Shown: positions 1 through 8,623, counted from the stretch's first letter. The stretch: DNA of 64,000 bases from Pseudonocardia oroxyli (GCF_900102195.1 NZ_FNBE01000009.1:62001-126000); one strand, 5' to 3'. Translations and numbers: made by a program. Notes: a model not told the origin generated them from the sequence alone.

Positions 1-82
1 CGCCAGCCTCGGAGTCGTCGGAGCACGTCGAGCGGCCCGGCCACCGGACGTGCCGGTGACCGGGCCGTGGTCGAGCTCGCGA

Positions 83-907
83 TCAGGGGGTGGCGACGGG
101 CGGGAGCGGGGTCGAACCGGGCGTCACCGCGACCCCGGGCAGCGCACCGGCGGCCGGAGCAGCACCCGCGGCCGGCGCGGCCGGGACCTCGGGAGCACCC
201 GGAACGGCCGGAACGTCCGGGGCCCCCGGCACGGCGGGCGCCGCGGGCACGGTGGGCACGGTGGGCGGTTCGGGCACGGCCGGGGCGTCGACCGGCAGAC
301 CGGTGGCCGGGTCGACGGCGGGCGCGTCGACGGGCAGGCCCGTCGCCGGGTCCACCGCGGGCACCGGGAGACCGGTGGCCGGGTCGACCGCTGCGGGGTC
401 CGGGACGGCGGGGTCCGGGACGGCCGGGTCCGGCACCGCAGGCACCGCAGGCACCGCAGGCGCTGCGGGCAGGGCGGCAGGGTCCGGCACCGGGACCGAC
501 GGGTCCGGCAGCGGGACGGTGAGGTCCTGCTCGGCCGCCGTCCCCACCGGGAGCGCCGGGGTGTCCACGGGCAGCGCGGGCGCCGCCGGGACCACGGGCA
601 CGGCAGGCACGGCGGGGACCGCGGGGACCGCGGGCACCACGGCCACCGGGTCGGGCGGGATGAGACCACCGAGCAGCGAGGGCAGCAGCCCCTGCGCGGT
701 GGTCAGGACGTCGTTGAGCAGGCCGCCGAGCAGCGACGGGGGCTCGAGCGGCACCGCGGGCAACGCGGGTACCGCGGGTACGGCCGGTAGCTGCTCCGCC
801 GCGGGGGCGGCGAGCGCAGTGCCCGCCCCGAGAACGGCGACGCTGCCACTCGTCGCCACCGCGACGACGGCCAGCGCGATCTTCTTTCGCACGGCGTGTC
901 TCCTCAT
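83..907 (-). CDS. Secreted Pro/Ala/Val-rich low-complexity protein
   Basis: 274 residues. The N-terminus (MRRHAVRKK, a hydrophobic core, then ALAAPA near residue 32) is a Sec signal peptide, so the protein is probably exported. The mature part is almost entirely low complexity: strings of VPAVPA, three DPATGLPV units and a single less repetitive patch (GLLNDVLTTAQGLLPSLLGG). No enzymatic domain is recognisable. The ATG at 907 is chosen because GGAG lies six bases upstream and the signal peptide begins there; the frame stays open further upstream but that extension looks like non-coding sequence. Function unknown; a wall-spanning or surface-exposed extended protein is only a guess from composition. 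Confidence 0.7.
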   Translation of the reverse strand: MRRHAVRKKIALAVVAVATSGSVAVLGAGTALAAPAAEQLPAVPAVPALPAVPLEPPSLLGGLLNDVLTTAQGLLPSLLGGLIPPDPVAVVPAVPAVPAVPAVPVVPAAPALPVDTPALPVGTAAEQDLTVPLPDPSVPVPDPAALPAAPAVPAVPAVPDPAVPDPAVPDPAAVDPATGLPVPAVDPATGLPVDAPAVDPATGLPVDAPAVPEPPTVPTVPAAPAVPGAPDVPAVPGAPEVPAAPAAGAAPAAGALPGVAVTPGSTPLPPVATP

Positions 908-1189
908 GATTCTCCGAGCGGGAACGGCGGAATCATGCGAAGCGGCGCGCCGACAGGCCATGACCCGATCGTGCAGGAGCCGACAGCGAGATCGCACAGA
1001 GTGACGAAGAGGTGTGGATACTCTCGATCGGGCGACCCCGAACCGGGGAGTCCGGCTCCGCCCGTCGGGCGACACCCCGTCCGGGTGGCCCGACGCGCCG
1101 GTGCGTGTCACCCACTGGCGTACTTCCGCTATCACCCTCACCCGTTCGGGGGCACACTCACCGAACGTGGAGAATCACCGACGCGTGCT

Positions 1190-2146
1190 CTACGCAGCGT
1201 CAGCAGAGCGGATGAGTCGATCGAGTCGTCTCGCCGTCGGCCAGCGCACGGAGTGTGCCCAGCCGAGCTGCTCGAAGATGCGGATCGCGCGCGCCGAGAC
1301 GTCGATCTGCCCGGGCTTGGCCCCGTGGCGCGCGCACGTCGGGTCGGCGTGGTGGAGGTTGTGCCACGACTCGCCGAAGGACAGCAGGGCCAGCCACCAC
1401 ACGTTCGCGGAGCGGTCCCGCGCGGCGAACGGCCGATCGCCCCAGATGTGGCAGACCGAGTTGATCGACCACGTGACGTGGTGCAGCAGCGCGACCCGCA
1501 CGAGTCCCGCCCAGAACAGTGCGGACAGCGCGCCGCCCCACGACCAGGTGAGCAGTCCGCCGAGCAGGCCGGGCAGCAGCAGGCTCGTCAGGGCGTACCA
1601 GAGGAAGTGGTCGGAGACCCGGCTGACGGCCCGGTCGGCCAGCAGGTCGGGCGCGAACCGGCGGAAGTTCGTCTTGTCGCGGTCCAGCAGCCAGCCCATG
1701 TGGGCGTGCCAGAACCCGCGGGCCAGCGCCCGCGGTCCCGTCCCGAACAGCCACGGCGAGTGCGGGTCGCCCTCCTTGTCGGAGTAGGCGTGGTGGCGGC
1801 GGTGGTCGGCGACCCAGGAGAGGGGCGAGCCCTGCAGCGCGAGCGAGCCCGCCACGGCCAGACCGACGCGCAGGGCGGGTGTCGCCTTGAACGACCCGTG
1901 GGTGAAGTGCCGGTGGAACCCGACGGTGATGCCCATCCCGCTGACCACGTAGAACACCGCGAACAGTGCCACGTCCGTCCAGCCGAGACCCCAGCCCCAG
2001 GCCACCGGGACCGCCGCCGCCACGGCGAGCAGCGGGATGATCATGAAGGCGATGACGAGGACGTGCTCGAGCATCGAGCGGCGGCCTTCGGTGGCGGGTT
2101 CCGCGGCTCGGGAACGGTCCGGTCGGTCCGGGGCGAGTATCGACAT
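1190..2146 (-). CDS. Acyl-CoA/acyl-lipid delta-9-type fatty acid desaturase
   Basis: 318-residue integral membrane di-iron desaturase of the stearoyl-CoA desaturase family, which inserts a cis double bond into saturated acyl chains. All three histidine boxes are intact: HRHFTH (78-83), HRRHH (115-119) and HNLHH (262-266). Hydrophobic stretches at about 30-70, 90-110 and 170-210 fit the usual four-helix topology. GAGG lies about eight bases before the ATG. It stands alone: it is transcribed away from the cold shock gene, and the next gene in the same direction begins 283 bases downstream. Electron donor genes are not adjacent. Homeoviscous control of membrane fluidity is the family role; the cold-shock neighbour fits but proves nothing. 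Confidence 0.92.
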   Translation of the reverse strand: MSILAPDRPDRSRAAEPATEGRRSMLEHVLVIAFMIIPLLAVAAAVPVAWGWGLGWTDVALFAVFYVVSGMGITVGFHRHFTHGSFKATPALRVGLAVAGSLALQGSPLSWVADHRRHHAYSDKEGDPHSPWLFGTGPRALARGFWHAHMGWLLDRDKTNFRRFAPDLLADRAVSRVSDHFLWYALTSLLLPGLLGGLLTWSWGGALSALFWAGLVRVALLHHVTWSINSVCHIWGDRPFAARDRSANVWWLALLSFGESWHNLHHADPTCARHGAKPGQIDVSARAIRIFEQLGWAHSVRWPTARRLDRLIRSADAA

Positions 2147-2510
2147 GCAGGGGCCTCACGTTGCGGGGGTCGGTCGGGGGAGGACCGGCTCCGGCCGCCG
2201 CATGCGACCCCGTCGGGACTCGCACGGCGGCCGAAGGTCACGGTAGCGCAACGAACAGGACAAGGAGTGGTCGCGGAGATGTGCGGTGAATGAGCATCCG
2301 CGGACTCGACCGCAGTCGGCCGTCGGCGTGATAGGTTCGGTGCCGGTTGCAGTCGTGTCTTCCTCGATCGTTGAGACAGCGTGCGTGGATGTGTGTGACA
2401 GCGGGCTCCGCACGCGCGGTCGGGGGGATGACTCCCACAGTTCGTGTACCCGTGCAACCTCCGGGCGTCGACACGTCGCGCGGATCCGTTCAGTGTGTGG
2501 GAGAACAGTT
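2147..2510. other. Divergent intergenic region (desaturase / cold shock gene)
   Basis: 364 bases between the divergently transcribed desaturase and cold shock genes. No ORF with coding character is seen. It must contain both promoters; cold shock mRNAs typically carry long structured leaders, and the distance leaves room for one. A TTGAGA hexamer near 2370 could be a -35, but no convincing -10 at the right spacing was found, so no promoter is assigned. Confidence 0.4.
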
Positions 2511-2714
2511 ATGCCGCAGGGCACCGTGAAGTGGTTCAACGCCGAGAAGGGCTTCGGCTTCATCGCCACCGACGACAACGGGCCGGACGTCTTCGTCCAC
2601 TACTCGGCCATCCAGACCAACGGCTTCCGGACCCTCGAGGAGAACCAGCGCGTCTCCTTCGAGTCGTCCCAGGGCGCCAAGGGCCCCCAGGCCGACTCGG
2701 TGACCCCGCTCTAA
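2511..2714 (+). CDS. cspA: Cold shock protein (CspA family)
   Basis: 67-residue single cold-shock domain protein that binds single-stranded RNA/DNA and melts secondary structure. The RNP1 motif KGFGFI and RNP2 motif VFVHYS are intact, and the length is that of a complete CspA-type protein. The ATG at 2511 is fixed by the conserved [18 protein letters not shown] start. A strong hairpin just after the stop (2734-2770) would end the transcript before the convergent epimerase gene. Confidence 0.96.
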   Translation: MPQGTVKWFNAEKGFGFIATDDNGPDVFVHYSAIQTNGFRTLEENQRVSFESSQGAKGPQADSVTPL

Positions 2715-2733
2715 GCGGCAACACCAAGGCTTT

Positions 2734-2770
2734 CCGCTGCCGGCGATCCCCTCGGGGTCGCCGGCAGCGG
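2734..2770 (+). terminator. Hairpin terminator between cspA and the convergent epimerase
   Basis: A 17-bp stem (CCGCTGCCGGCGATCCC and its complement, one G-T pair) closes on a CTC loop. It lies between the two stop codons at 2714 and 2775, so it can serve both strands. No U-tract follows. Confidence 0.7.
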
Positions 2771-2774
2771 CGTG

Positions 2775-3674
2775 TCAGGGGGTCAACCAGTCGCAGGTCA
2801 GGCGCAGCCCGTCCGCGACGCCGCGCAGCTCGATCCCCAGCCCCCGCGTGTTCGCGTCCTCCACGTGGACGGCGGGGAAGCGGCCGTAGACCTCGGAGCG
2901 GCGCGCGAAGGTCGGGGCGTCCGGGCCGAGGTCGGAACCCGGTGGCAGCGTCCGGACCCGGTGCGGGCTGCCGAGCAGCGCGCAGGCCCGGTTCACGACC
3001 TGGCCGAACGGCGCCACCTCGCCGTAGAGCACGTACCGGGTCCCCGCCGCGCCCGCGTCGAGCACCCGCAGCGCGGCACGGGCGGTGTCCGCCGCGAGCG
3101 TCCAGCCGATCGGGGCGTCCACGACCGCGTCGAGCTCCCCGCGGGCGGCCGCGAGGAGTAGTCCGTTGTAGCTGTGCGGACCCGCGGGGGACGGGCCGTA
3201 GATGCTGCCGGGCAGCAGGAGGGACGCCTCGACGTCCGCGGCGAGGACCAGCTCGTCCGCCTCGGCCTTCGCGCGGGAGTAGGAATCGGTCAGAGCCTGC
3301 GGCCCGGTGGGCGTCTCGCTGACCAGCCCGGTCGGGTCCATGACGGCCGCGCCGGAGCTGCAGTGCACCAGCCTGCGGATCCCCGCGCGGCCCATCGCGG
3401 CGAGCAGGGCGCGGGTGCCGTCGACGTTCGCCGCCCGGATCCGGGCCTCGGTCCCGCCGACCAGCCCGGCGAGGTGCACGACGGCGGAGCAGCCCGCCAG
3501 CGCGGCGTCGAGGGAGCTCGGGTCCTCCAGTCGACCGACGACGGTCTCGACCCCGGCGGGCAGCACCGCCGCGGCCTTCGCCGGGTCCCTCACGAGGACC
3601 CGCAGGTCACGCCCCTGCGCCTGGGCCACCAGCGCGCTCCCCAGGTAACCGGTCCCGCCCGTCACCAGCAGCAT
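2775..3674 (-). CDS. NAD(P)-dependent epimerase/dehydratase (extended SDR)
   Basis: 299 residues beginning MLLVTGGTGYLGSALVAQA, the TGxxGxxG Rossmann fingerprint of extended short-chain dehydrogenases. A YSRAK element near residue 140 supplies the catalytic Tyr-Lys pair, preceded by CSSGAAV, and VVHLAGLVG matches the conserved NNAG-like strand. The C-terminal half is a variable substrate lobe. The substrate cannot be read from sequence; relatives act on nucleotide sugars, quinones or steroids. The ATG at 3674 is taken because the Rossmann strand starts immediately after it. Single gene, convergent with cspA. Confidence 0.85.
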   Translation of the reverse strand: MLLVTGGTGYLGSALVAQAQGRDLRVLVRDPAKAAAVLPAGVETVVGRLEDPSSLDAALAGCSAVVHLAGLVGGTEARIRAANVDGTRALLAAMGRAGIRRLVHCSSGAAVMDPTGLVSETPTGPQALTDSYSRAKAEADELVLAADVEASLLLPGSIYGPSPAGPHSYNGLLLAAARGELDAVVDAPIGWTLAADTARAALRVLDAGAAGTRYVLYGEVAPFGQVVNRACALLGSPHRVRTLPPGSDLGPDAPTFARRSEVYGRFPAVHVEDANTRGLGIELRGVADGLRLTCDWLTP

Positions 3675-3947
3675 GGCGCCATCATCCCCGAGCCGCGTCG
3701 AGCGGCGTCCGGCGCTGCGTGCCTCGAACGGAGTATCCGCCGATCTCGGGCACCCGACCGGTCGCCCGCCGCCCACCGGCACCCGGATCACCGATGATCG
3801 GTGATCGTCGCCACTCGTCTCTACGTCACGCGCGGTCACCGTTCGCCCCCGTGTCACGCGTACCTCGGCCCCCGTCGATGGTGTTGCATGTGATGTGGGC
3901 GACGGAGACGTCGCCGGGACGCGGGTACGGAACGAGGAGTGGGTCGG

Positions 3948-4472
3948 ATGTCGTGGTGGGACAGCTACCGGGCCGTGTACGGCGCGGAGCTGCGGGCGGC
4001 CGCGGTGGAGTACGTCGAGCACGGGTGGCCGCTGGTGCCGGGCCCGGGCGCGGACGTGCTGCTGGACACCGGGACCGTGCTCGACGTGATCGAGGTTCCC
4101 GCCGAGATCGGCCGCCGCGTGTGCGCCACTCTGCGTGACCGCGGGATGGTCGTGCCCGTCGCGGCGACCCCCCACGACACATGGTGGTTCCCGATGACCC
4201 CGAACCACCCGCTCCCGGCGGAGCTCTCGCTGCACACGGACGTCGTGCTGCACACGGACGGCATCGGGGTGCTCGCCCCGCCGACCGAGCGGCCCGACGG
4301 CTGGGTGCAGTGGCGGGTCCGTCCGGCGTTCACCGGCTATCGGGTGCCGGACGCCGACATGATCATCGATGCCGTCCTGGCCGCCGTCCGGCGCCGGGCG
4401 GGCAGTGCGGTGGAGGAGGTCGAGCGCCCGGACACCCAGCGATCCGTGGCGCAGATCGCCCGCGGGGTCTAG
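3948..4472 (+). CDS. Small bifunctional primase/polymerase (prim-pol) N-terminal-like protein
   Basis: 174 residues. The AVEYVEHGWPLVPG opening and the HDTWWFPMTPN centre resemble the prim-pol domain (archaeo-eukaryotic primase fold) that is common as short stand-alone proteins in actinobacteria. No helicase or zinc region is attached, so it is far shorter than plasmid or phage prim-pols, and I cannot point to a full catalytic acidic triad. GAGGAG at 3934-3939, eight bases before the ATG at 3948, decides the start; an in-frame GTG at 3939 overlaps that ribosome site. Whether it has polymerase activity is unknown. Single gene. Confidence 0.6.
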   Translation: MSWWDSYRAVYGAELRAAAVEYVEHGWPLVPGPGADVLLDTGTVLDVIEVPAEIGRRVCATLRDRGMVVPVAATPHDTWWFPMTPNHPLPAELSLHTDVVLHTDGIGVLAPPTERPDGWVQWRVRPAFTGYRVPDADMIIDAVLAAVRRRAGSAVEEVERPDTQRSVAQIARGV

Positions 4473-4696
4473 CCGACCCCCGCGTCCCGCCCGGACGGTC
4501 TCGCGCGGCGTCGACCGCGCGCCCGGGCTGCGGACGCACCCGTGTGTGGCGCGATCGCCCCGCTGCCGCACCACGGACCCCCGGCCGGGTCCGGCGGATC
4601 ACCGCCGGACCCGGCCGGTCTCATGACCCGCCCGTCGTCGGGCCGGGTGCCGGTCGGTGAGCGCGGCTCCGCTGAGGAACCCTCAGCGGATTCGGG

Positions 4697-4702
4697 CACT
4701 AT
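4697..4702 (+). promoter_or_regulatory. Probable leaderless -10 (CACTAT)
   Basis: CACTAT ends six bases before the GTG start of the DUF445 gene at 4709, so transcription would begin at or next to the start codon. No ribosome site is present. Confidence 0.4.
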
Positions 4703-4708
4703 GGGGCG

Positions 4709-5986
4709 GTGAGCACACCCGCGGGTCTCGAGCTCGGCCCGGTCGCCGAGGAGCAGAAGCGGCGCGACCTGCGCCGGATGAAGATGGTCGCCACCGGGTT
4801 CCTGGTCGGCGCCACGATCGTGTTCTTCGTGATGCGCTACCTGGAGCTGCGCCAGGGCCTGGCCTGGGCCGGGTACGTCCGGGCCGCGGCCGAGGCGGGC
4901 ATGGTGGGCGCGCTCGCCGACTGGTTCGCCGTGACCGCCCTGTTCCGGCACCCGCTCGGGCTCAAGATCCCGCACACCGCGATCATCCCGCGCAAGAAGG
5001 ACACGATCGGCGACGCGCTGGGGGACTTCGTCGGGGAGAACTTCCTGTCCGAGGAGGTCGTCCGGGACAAGCTCGGCCGGGTGCAGGTCTCGCAGCGCGT
5101 CGGCACCTGGGTCGCGCAGCGGGAGAACGCCGATCGGGTCACCGCCGAGCTCGCCACCGCGGCCAGCGGCGTCGTCACCATCCTCAAGGACGACGTCGTG
5201 CAGGACCTCATCGAGCAGGTCCTGGTGCGCAAGCTGCTGGACAAGGAGGTGGGGCCGCCGCTCGGCAAGCTGCTGGAGGGCGTCCTCGCGGACGGCGCGC
5301 ACCGCCACCTCGTCGACCTCGTGTGCGACCGCGCCTACGACTGGGTCACCGCCAACCAGGAGATGGTGCTGCGGGTCGTGCACGACCGGGCGCCCATGTG
5401 GACCCCCCGGTTCCTCGACGACATGATGGCCGACAAGCTGTTCACCGAGGTCCAGGGCTACGCGTGGGCGGTGAAGACGGACCCCGAGCACCCCCTGCGG
5501 CACGCCGTGGACCGCTTCCTCACCGAGTTCGCGAAGGACCTGCAGAGCGACCCGAAGACGATCGAGCGGGCGGAGCGGGTCAAGCAGCAGGTCGTTGAGC
5601 ACCCGGACGTCCAGAAGTTCATCGGGCAGGCCTGGGGCGTGGCGAAGGGCATGATCCTCGACGCCGCGTCGGACCCGTCGAGCGAACTGCGGTCCCGGGT
5701 CCGGGACGGGCTGATGAGCCTCGGCGCCCGCCTGGAGCAGGACGCGGAGCTGCGGGGCCGCCTCGACGGCTGGCTCGCGGACGCGGCGGGGTACGTCGTG
5801 CGGCACTACCGCGGCGAGATCACCACGCTGATCACCGACACCGTCGCCAAGTGGGACGCCGAGGAGACCAGCCGCAAGATCGAGCTCCAGGTGGGCCGCG
5901 ACCTGCAGTTCATCCGGATCAACGGCACGGTGGTGGGTGCCCTCGCCGGCCTGGTGATCTACACGGTGTCCCAGCTCGTCTTCTGA
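4709..5986 (+). CDS. DUF445 family membrane protein
   Basis: 425 residues. A hydrophobic helix near residues 27-45 (MVATGFLVGATIVFFVMRYL), the WAGYVRAAAEAGMVGALADWFAVTALFRHPLG signature region of DUF445 (YjiN/YheB-like), a long helical middle segment, and a C-terminal membrane helix (VVGALAGLVIYTVSQLVF). Such proteins are thought to be membrane anchored with a large soluble part; their biochemical role is not established. The length is typical. The GTG start lacks a ribosome site but follows a -10-like hexamer by six bases. Single gene, convergent with the crcB pair. Confidence 0.85.
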   Translation: MSTPAGLELGPVAEEQKRRDLRRMKMVATGFLVGATIVFFVMRYLELRQGLAWAGYVRAAAEAGMVGALADWFAVTALFRHPLGLKIPHTAIIPRKKDTIGDALGDFVGENFLSEEVVRDKLGRVQVSQRVGTWVAQRENADRVTAELATAASGVVTILKDDVVQDLIEQVLVRKLLDKEVGPPLGKLLEGVLADGAHRHLVDLVCDRAYDWVTANQEMVLRVVHDRAPMWTPRFLDDMMADKLFTEVQGYAWAVKTDPEHPLRHAVDRFLTEFAKDLQSDPKTIERAERVKQQVVEHPDVQKFIGQAWGVAKGMILDAASDPSSELRSRVRDGLMSLGARLEQDAELRGRLDGWLADAAGYVVRHYRGEITTLITDTVAKWDAEETSRKIELQVGRDLQFIRINGTVVGALAGLVIYTVSQLVF

Positions 5987-6003
5987 GCCCCTCCACGATG
6001 CGG

Positions 6004-6348
6004 TCAGAGTGCCGCGCCCACCGCCAGGCCGAGGCCCGCCGCGCCCAGGCCTGCGAGCACCGAGGCCACGGTGTTCGCGACGGCGAGGGGGCGCGGCAGG
6101 TGCACCGTCTCCCAGCCGAAGGTGGAGTACGTGGTCAGGGCGCCGCAGAAGCCGGTGCCGACCAGCGCCGTGACCCAGGGGCTCGCGGCCACCCCCGTGA
6201 CCAGGCCCAGCACGAACGAGCCCACCACGTTCACCGCGAACGTGCCCCACGGGAAGCCGCTGGTGTGGCGGGACTGGACCAGCCGGTCTGTCAGGTAGCG
6301 GGCCGGGGCCCCGACGGCCGCGCCCAGCACGACCATCAGTGGAACCAT
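6004..6348 (-). CDS. crcB: Fluoride efflux channel CrcB (second of pair)
   Basis: 114 residues, four predicted membrane helices. GFPWGTFAVNVVGSFVLG and GFCGALTTYSTF are the conserved CrcB/Fluc elements (Asn in helix 2 and the TTYSTF break in helix 3). Fluc channels are dual-topology dimers; two adjacent unequal copies usually form an obligate heterodimer. The start at 6348 overlaps the upstream crcB copy by 13 bases; an alternative ATG at 6336 shares one base with that gene's stop (TGATG), so translational coupling is likely with either start. No fluoride riboswitch consensus was seen before the pair. Confidence 0.9.
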   Translation of the reverse strand: MVPLMVVLGAAVGAPARYLTDRLVQSRHTSGFPWGTFAVNVVGSFVLGLVTGVAASPWVTALVGTGFCGALTTYSTFGWETVHLPRPLAVANTVASVLAGLGAAGLGLAVGAAL

Positions 6349-6722
6349 CGCCCCGCCCACATCCCGGCCCAGGTCGCGACCAGCGCGGCCGCGAGCGTGC
6401 CGACCAGGTAGGCCGCACCGAGCCCGATCCGCCCTTCGAGCAGGAGCCGCTGCGCGTCCACGGCGTAGGTGGAGAACGTGGTGAACCCGCCCAGCACCCC
6501 GGTGGCCAGGAAGGGCCGCAGCAGGGGGTGGGCGCCGCGCGCGATGAGCACCGTGAGCACCACGCCGATCGCGAAGCACCCGACGACGTTGATCAGGAAC
6601 GTGCCCGGGGGGCCCGGGAGCGCGAGGCCCACGGCCCACCGGGCGAGCGCGCCGAGCACCCCGCCCGCCGCGACCGCCGGCACGGGGCGGCTCTGCCCGC
6701 GCAGCACCTCGGAGATCACCAC
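6336..6722 (-). CDS. crcB: Fluoride efflux channel CrcB (first of pair)
   Basis: 128 residues, four membrane helices. GTFLINVVGCFAIGV and GVLGGFTTFSTYAVDA are the CrcB signature elements. It is the promoter-proximal member of a two-gene crcB operon and probably pairs with the product of the overlapping downstream copy to form one fluoride channel. The start codon at 6722 is taken from the MVISEVLRGQ opening; nothing upstream in the 117 bases before the next divergent promoter matches the fluoride riboswitch. Confidence 0.9.
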   Translation of the reverse strand: MVISEVLRGQSRPVPAVAAGGVLGALARWAVGLALPGPPGTFLINVVGCFAIGVVLTVLIARGAHPLLRPFLATGVLGGFTTFSTYAVDAQRLLLEGRIGLGAAYLVGTLAAALVATWAGMWAGRWFH

Positions 6723-6875
6723 GGGAGCCTAGTGCGGTGACCACGGACGCTCACCGGTCCTCGCGCGCCGCCTTGCACGGAACCACCCGGATCCCGCGAC
6801 CACCCGGCGAGGGTTCGCGGTCACGGCACGAGCTGAATCGTGTCCGAGGCCACGCGACCAGCGCAAGCACTGCGC

Positions 6876-6904
6876 TTGCAGGAGCTAGCACTGCCGCGTA
6901 CGGT
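6876..6904 (+). promoter_or_regulatory. Promoter TTGCAG-N17-TACGGT for the HTH/hbhA operon
   Basis: A -35 (TTGCAG, 6876-6881) and -10 (TACGGT, 6899-6904) lie exactly 17 bases apart. Transcription would start about 6911, on top of the GTG at 6912, implying a leaderless mRNA and arguing against the longer start at 6840. GCAAG and CTTGC form an inverted repeat just upstream (about 6863-6879) and could be an operator. Confidence 0.55.
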
Positions 6905-6911
6905 CGGAGAC

Positions 6912-7340
6912 GTGTCCGAGGGGTCGACCGACAAGCTCAACCAGGCCGTGGGTCAGGTGGGGCACGTCGTCGAGAAGGTCGAGAAGACCGTCGACGACAT
7001 CGGCTCCTACATCCGCGCCCAGCGCGAGTCGGCGCAGGTCTCCCTGCGTCAGCTCGCGAAGACCGCGGGGGTCTCCAACCCGTACCTCAGCCAGATCGAG
7101 CGCGGGCTGCGCACACCGTCCGCCGAGATCCTGCAGCAGATCGCCAAGGGGCTGCGCATCTCGGCGGAGGCCTTGTACGTGAAGGCCGGGATCCTCGAGC
7201 AGCGTCCCGCGGGTGCCGTCACGGATGCGGTGCTGATCGACCCGCACCTCACCGAGCGGCAGAAGCAGGTGCTGCTGGACATCTACCAGTCCTTCCGGCG
7301 CGAGAACGAGCCGGGCGCATCGACAGAACAGGGAGAGTGA
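6912..7340 (+). CDS. XRE-type HTH regulator upstream of hbhA (Rv0474-like)
   Basis: 142 residues. The centre (SYIRAQRESAQVSLRQLAKTAG, then VSNPYLSQIERGLRTPS) is a classic Cro/XRE helix-turn-helix. A preceding amphipathic segment may be a coiled coil, and the last third (LTERQKQVLLDIYQSFRRE) is helical and charged. In mycobacteria a homologous regulator (Rv0474) sits directly before hbhA, as here. The GTG at 6912 is preferred over an in-frame GTG at 6840 because a promoter with 17-base spacing ends just before it and the shorter product fits the size of the mycobacterial protein. The five-base gap to hbhA indicates co-transcription; its target is unknown. Confidence 0.85.
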   Translation: MSEGSTDKLNQAVGQVGHVVEKVEKTVDDIGSYIRAQRESAQVSLRQLAKTAGVSNPYLSQIERGLRTPSAEILQQIAKGLRISAEALYVKAGILEQRPAGAVTDAVLIDPHLTERQKQVLLDIYQSFRRENEPGASTEQGE

Positions 7341-7345
7341 TCACC

Positions 7346-8146
7346 ATGGCCGTGTCGCTGCCGACCGCCGCGGACGTCCGCAAGGTCCGTGAGCAGTTCG
7401 CCGAGTCCGTGGCCGACCAGGCCGGAGTCGTGAAGACCCCGGCGCTCGCCGTGCTGGGCGCGGGCGAGTACGCGTACTCCACCGTGCTCGGCGCCTACTC
7501 CACGGTGAAGACCCGCGCCACCGAGCGGGCCGAGGCCGCGCAGAAGTTCGCAGGCGAGCTGCCGGGCGAGCTCGAGGAGCTGCGGGGCAAGCTCAGCACC
7601 GAGGAGCTGCGCAAGCTCGTCGAGCAGCTGCGGGCGCAGGCGGAGAAGTACTACGCCGACCTGGCCAAGCACGGTGAGTCCACCTGGACCACCATCCGCA
7701 AGCAGCCGCAGGTCAAGCAGGCCTTCAGCTCCGTCGAGGAGTTCACCGGCAAGGTGGACGCCCGGGTGGACGCCCTCGTCGACGACGCGCACGACGTCGC
7801 CGAGAAGGCCCTCTCCACCCTGACGACCCAGACCCGCTCGGTGGGCGAGAAGGTCGCCGTCCGCACCCAGAAGGCCGCGGACGAGGTCGCCGAGACCATC
7901 ACCGAGGTCTCCGCCGAGGTGTCGGAGAGCCTCGCCGAGGCCGGCAAGGAGGCGGCCGAGGCCGTGGACACCGCGGGCGACGAGGCGGCCTCCACCACGC
8001 GCAGCGCCACCCGCCGCGCGACCAACCGCACCGCCCCGGCGAAGGCCGAGCCGAAGACCGCACCGAAGGCGGCCCGCAAGCCCGCCGCGCGTCGCACCAC
8101 CACGGCGAAGGCCGCCCCCCAGGCGGAGCCGAAGTCGGACTCCTGA
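7346..8146 (+). CDS. hbhA: Heparin-binding hemagglutinin (HbhA) homologue
   Basis: 266 residues. The N-terminal half is a long heptad-rich helix (ELPGELEELRGKLSTEELRK), matching the coiled-coil domain of mycobacterial HbhA. The C-terminus is a Lys/Ala/Pro/Thr-rich tail (KAEPKTAPKAARKPAARR) like the heparin-binding tail of HbhA. In mycobacteria that protein is a surface adhesin also linked to lipid inclusions; in a probable soil organism the adhesin role is uncertain and a storage-granule or envelope role is as plausible. GGGAG ten bases before the ATG acts as ribosome site and overlaps the end of the regulator gene. A hairpin at 8158-8202 follows. Confidence 0.88.
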   Translation: MAVSLPTAADVRKVREQFAESVADQAGVVKTPALAVLGAGEYAYSTVLGAYSTVKTRATERAEAAQKFAGELPGELEELRGKLSTEELRKLVEQLRAQAEKYYADLAKHGESTWTTIRKQPQVKQAFSSVEEFTGKVDARVDALVDDAHDVAEKALSTLTTQTRSVGEKVAVRTQKAADEVAETITEVSAEVSESLAEAGKEAAEAVDTAGDEAASTTRSATRRATNRTAPAKAEPKTAPKAARKPAARRTTTAKAAPQAEPKSDS

Positions 8147-8157
8147 CCCACGCCGTC

Positions 8158-8202
8158 GAACGGCCCCGGAGACACCGCCGAGCGCGGGCTCCGGGGCCGT
8201 TC
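8158..8202 (+). terminator. Terminator after hbhA
   Basis: A perfect 14-bp stem (GAACGGCCCCGGAG / CTCCGGGGCCGTTC) with a 17-base loop begins 12 bases after the hbhA stop codon. No U-run follows, as is usual in high-GC actinobacteria. Confidence 0.7.
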
Positions 8203-8248
8203 ACGCGTCGGTCACGGTGCGGGTATGTCGGGATCGCGGCGACCCACG

Positions 8249-8254
8249 TAGTCT
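8249..8254 (+). promoter_or_regulatory. Probable leaderless -10 (TAGTCT)
   Basis: TAGTCT ends six bases before the GTG at 8261. With the terminator at 8158-8202 it suggests that the DUF2516/ybaK pair has its own promoter and is transcribed without a leader. Confidence 0.45.
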
Positions 8255-8260
8255 GACCCG

Positions 8261-8623
8261 GTGAACGTGTTCACCATGCTCGACCGACTGGTGCTGTTCG
8301 TCATCGGCATCGTGGTCGCGGTGTGCGCGGGGTACGCCTTCGTGCACGCGATCCGTCAGCGGGCGGACGCGTTCCAGGCCGCGAGCAAGCTGACCAAGAA
8401 CGCGTGGCTGGGCATCACCGGTGCCGCCGCGCTGTTCCTACTCGTCATCCCCATCTTCGGGGTCATCTCCCAGCCCAGCGTCTACGGCGTCATCATGTCG
8501 TTCCAGGGGCTGCGCAGCGAGCTCACGCTGTTCTGGCTGGCGGGCACCGTGGCGATGCTGGTCTACATGGTCGACGTGCGGCCCGCCGTCGTCGCGGCCT
8601 CCCGCGGGGGCAACGGCTGGTGA
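8261..8623 (+). CDS. DUF2516 family membrane protein (Rv0476-like)
   Basis: 120 residues with three hydrophobic helices: LVLFVIGIVVAVCAGYAFVH, AWLGITGAAALFLLVIPIFG, and ELTLFWLAGTVAMLVYMVDV. This pattern and its place after hbhA match the actinobacterial DUF2516 family (Rv0476 in M. tuberculosis). The function is not known. The stop overlaps the next start (GTGA at 8620-8623), so the two proteins are translationally coupled. Confidence 0.82.
   Translation: MNVFTMLDRLVLFVIGIVVAVCAGYAFVHAIRQRADAFQAASKLTKNAWLGITGAAALFLLVIPIFGVISQPSVYGVIMSFQGLRSELTLFWLAGTVAMLVYMVDVRPAVVAASRGGNGW

Noticed and set aside
83..907. Tandem repeats in the first gene as CRISPR or VNTR array
   Set aside because: They are codon-level VPAVPA and DPATGLPV repeats in one frame behind a signal peptide, without regular spacers.
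6723..6839. Fluoride riboswitch before the crcB pair
   Set aside because: The minus strand here shows no GGxGAUGG...GCUGAUG-type consensus.
6840..6911. Longer N-terminus of the HTH regulator from GTG 6840
   Set aside because: A -35/-10 pair with 17-base spacing lies inside this stretch and points to a leaderless start at 6912.
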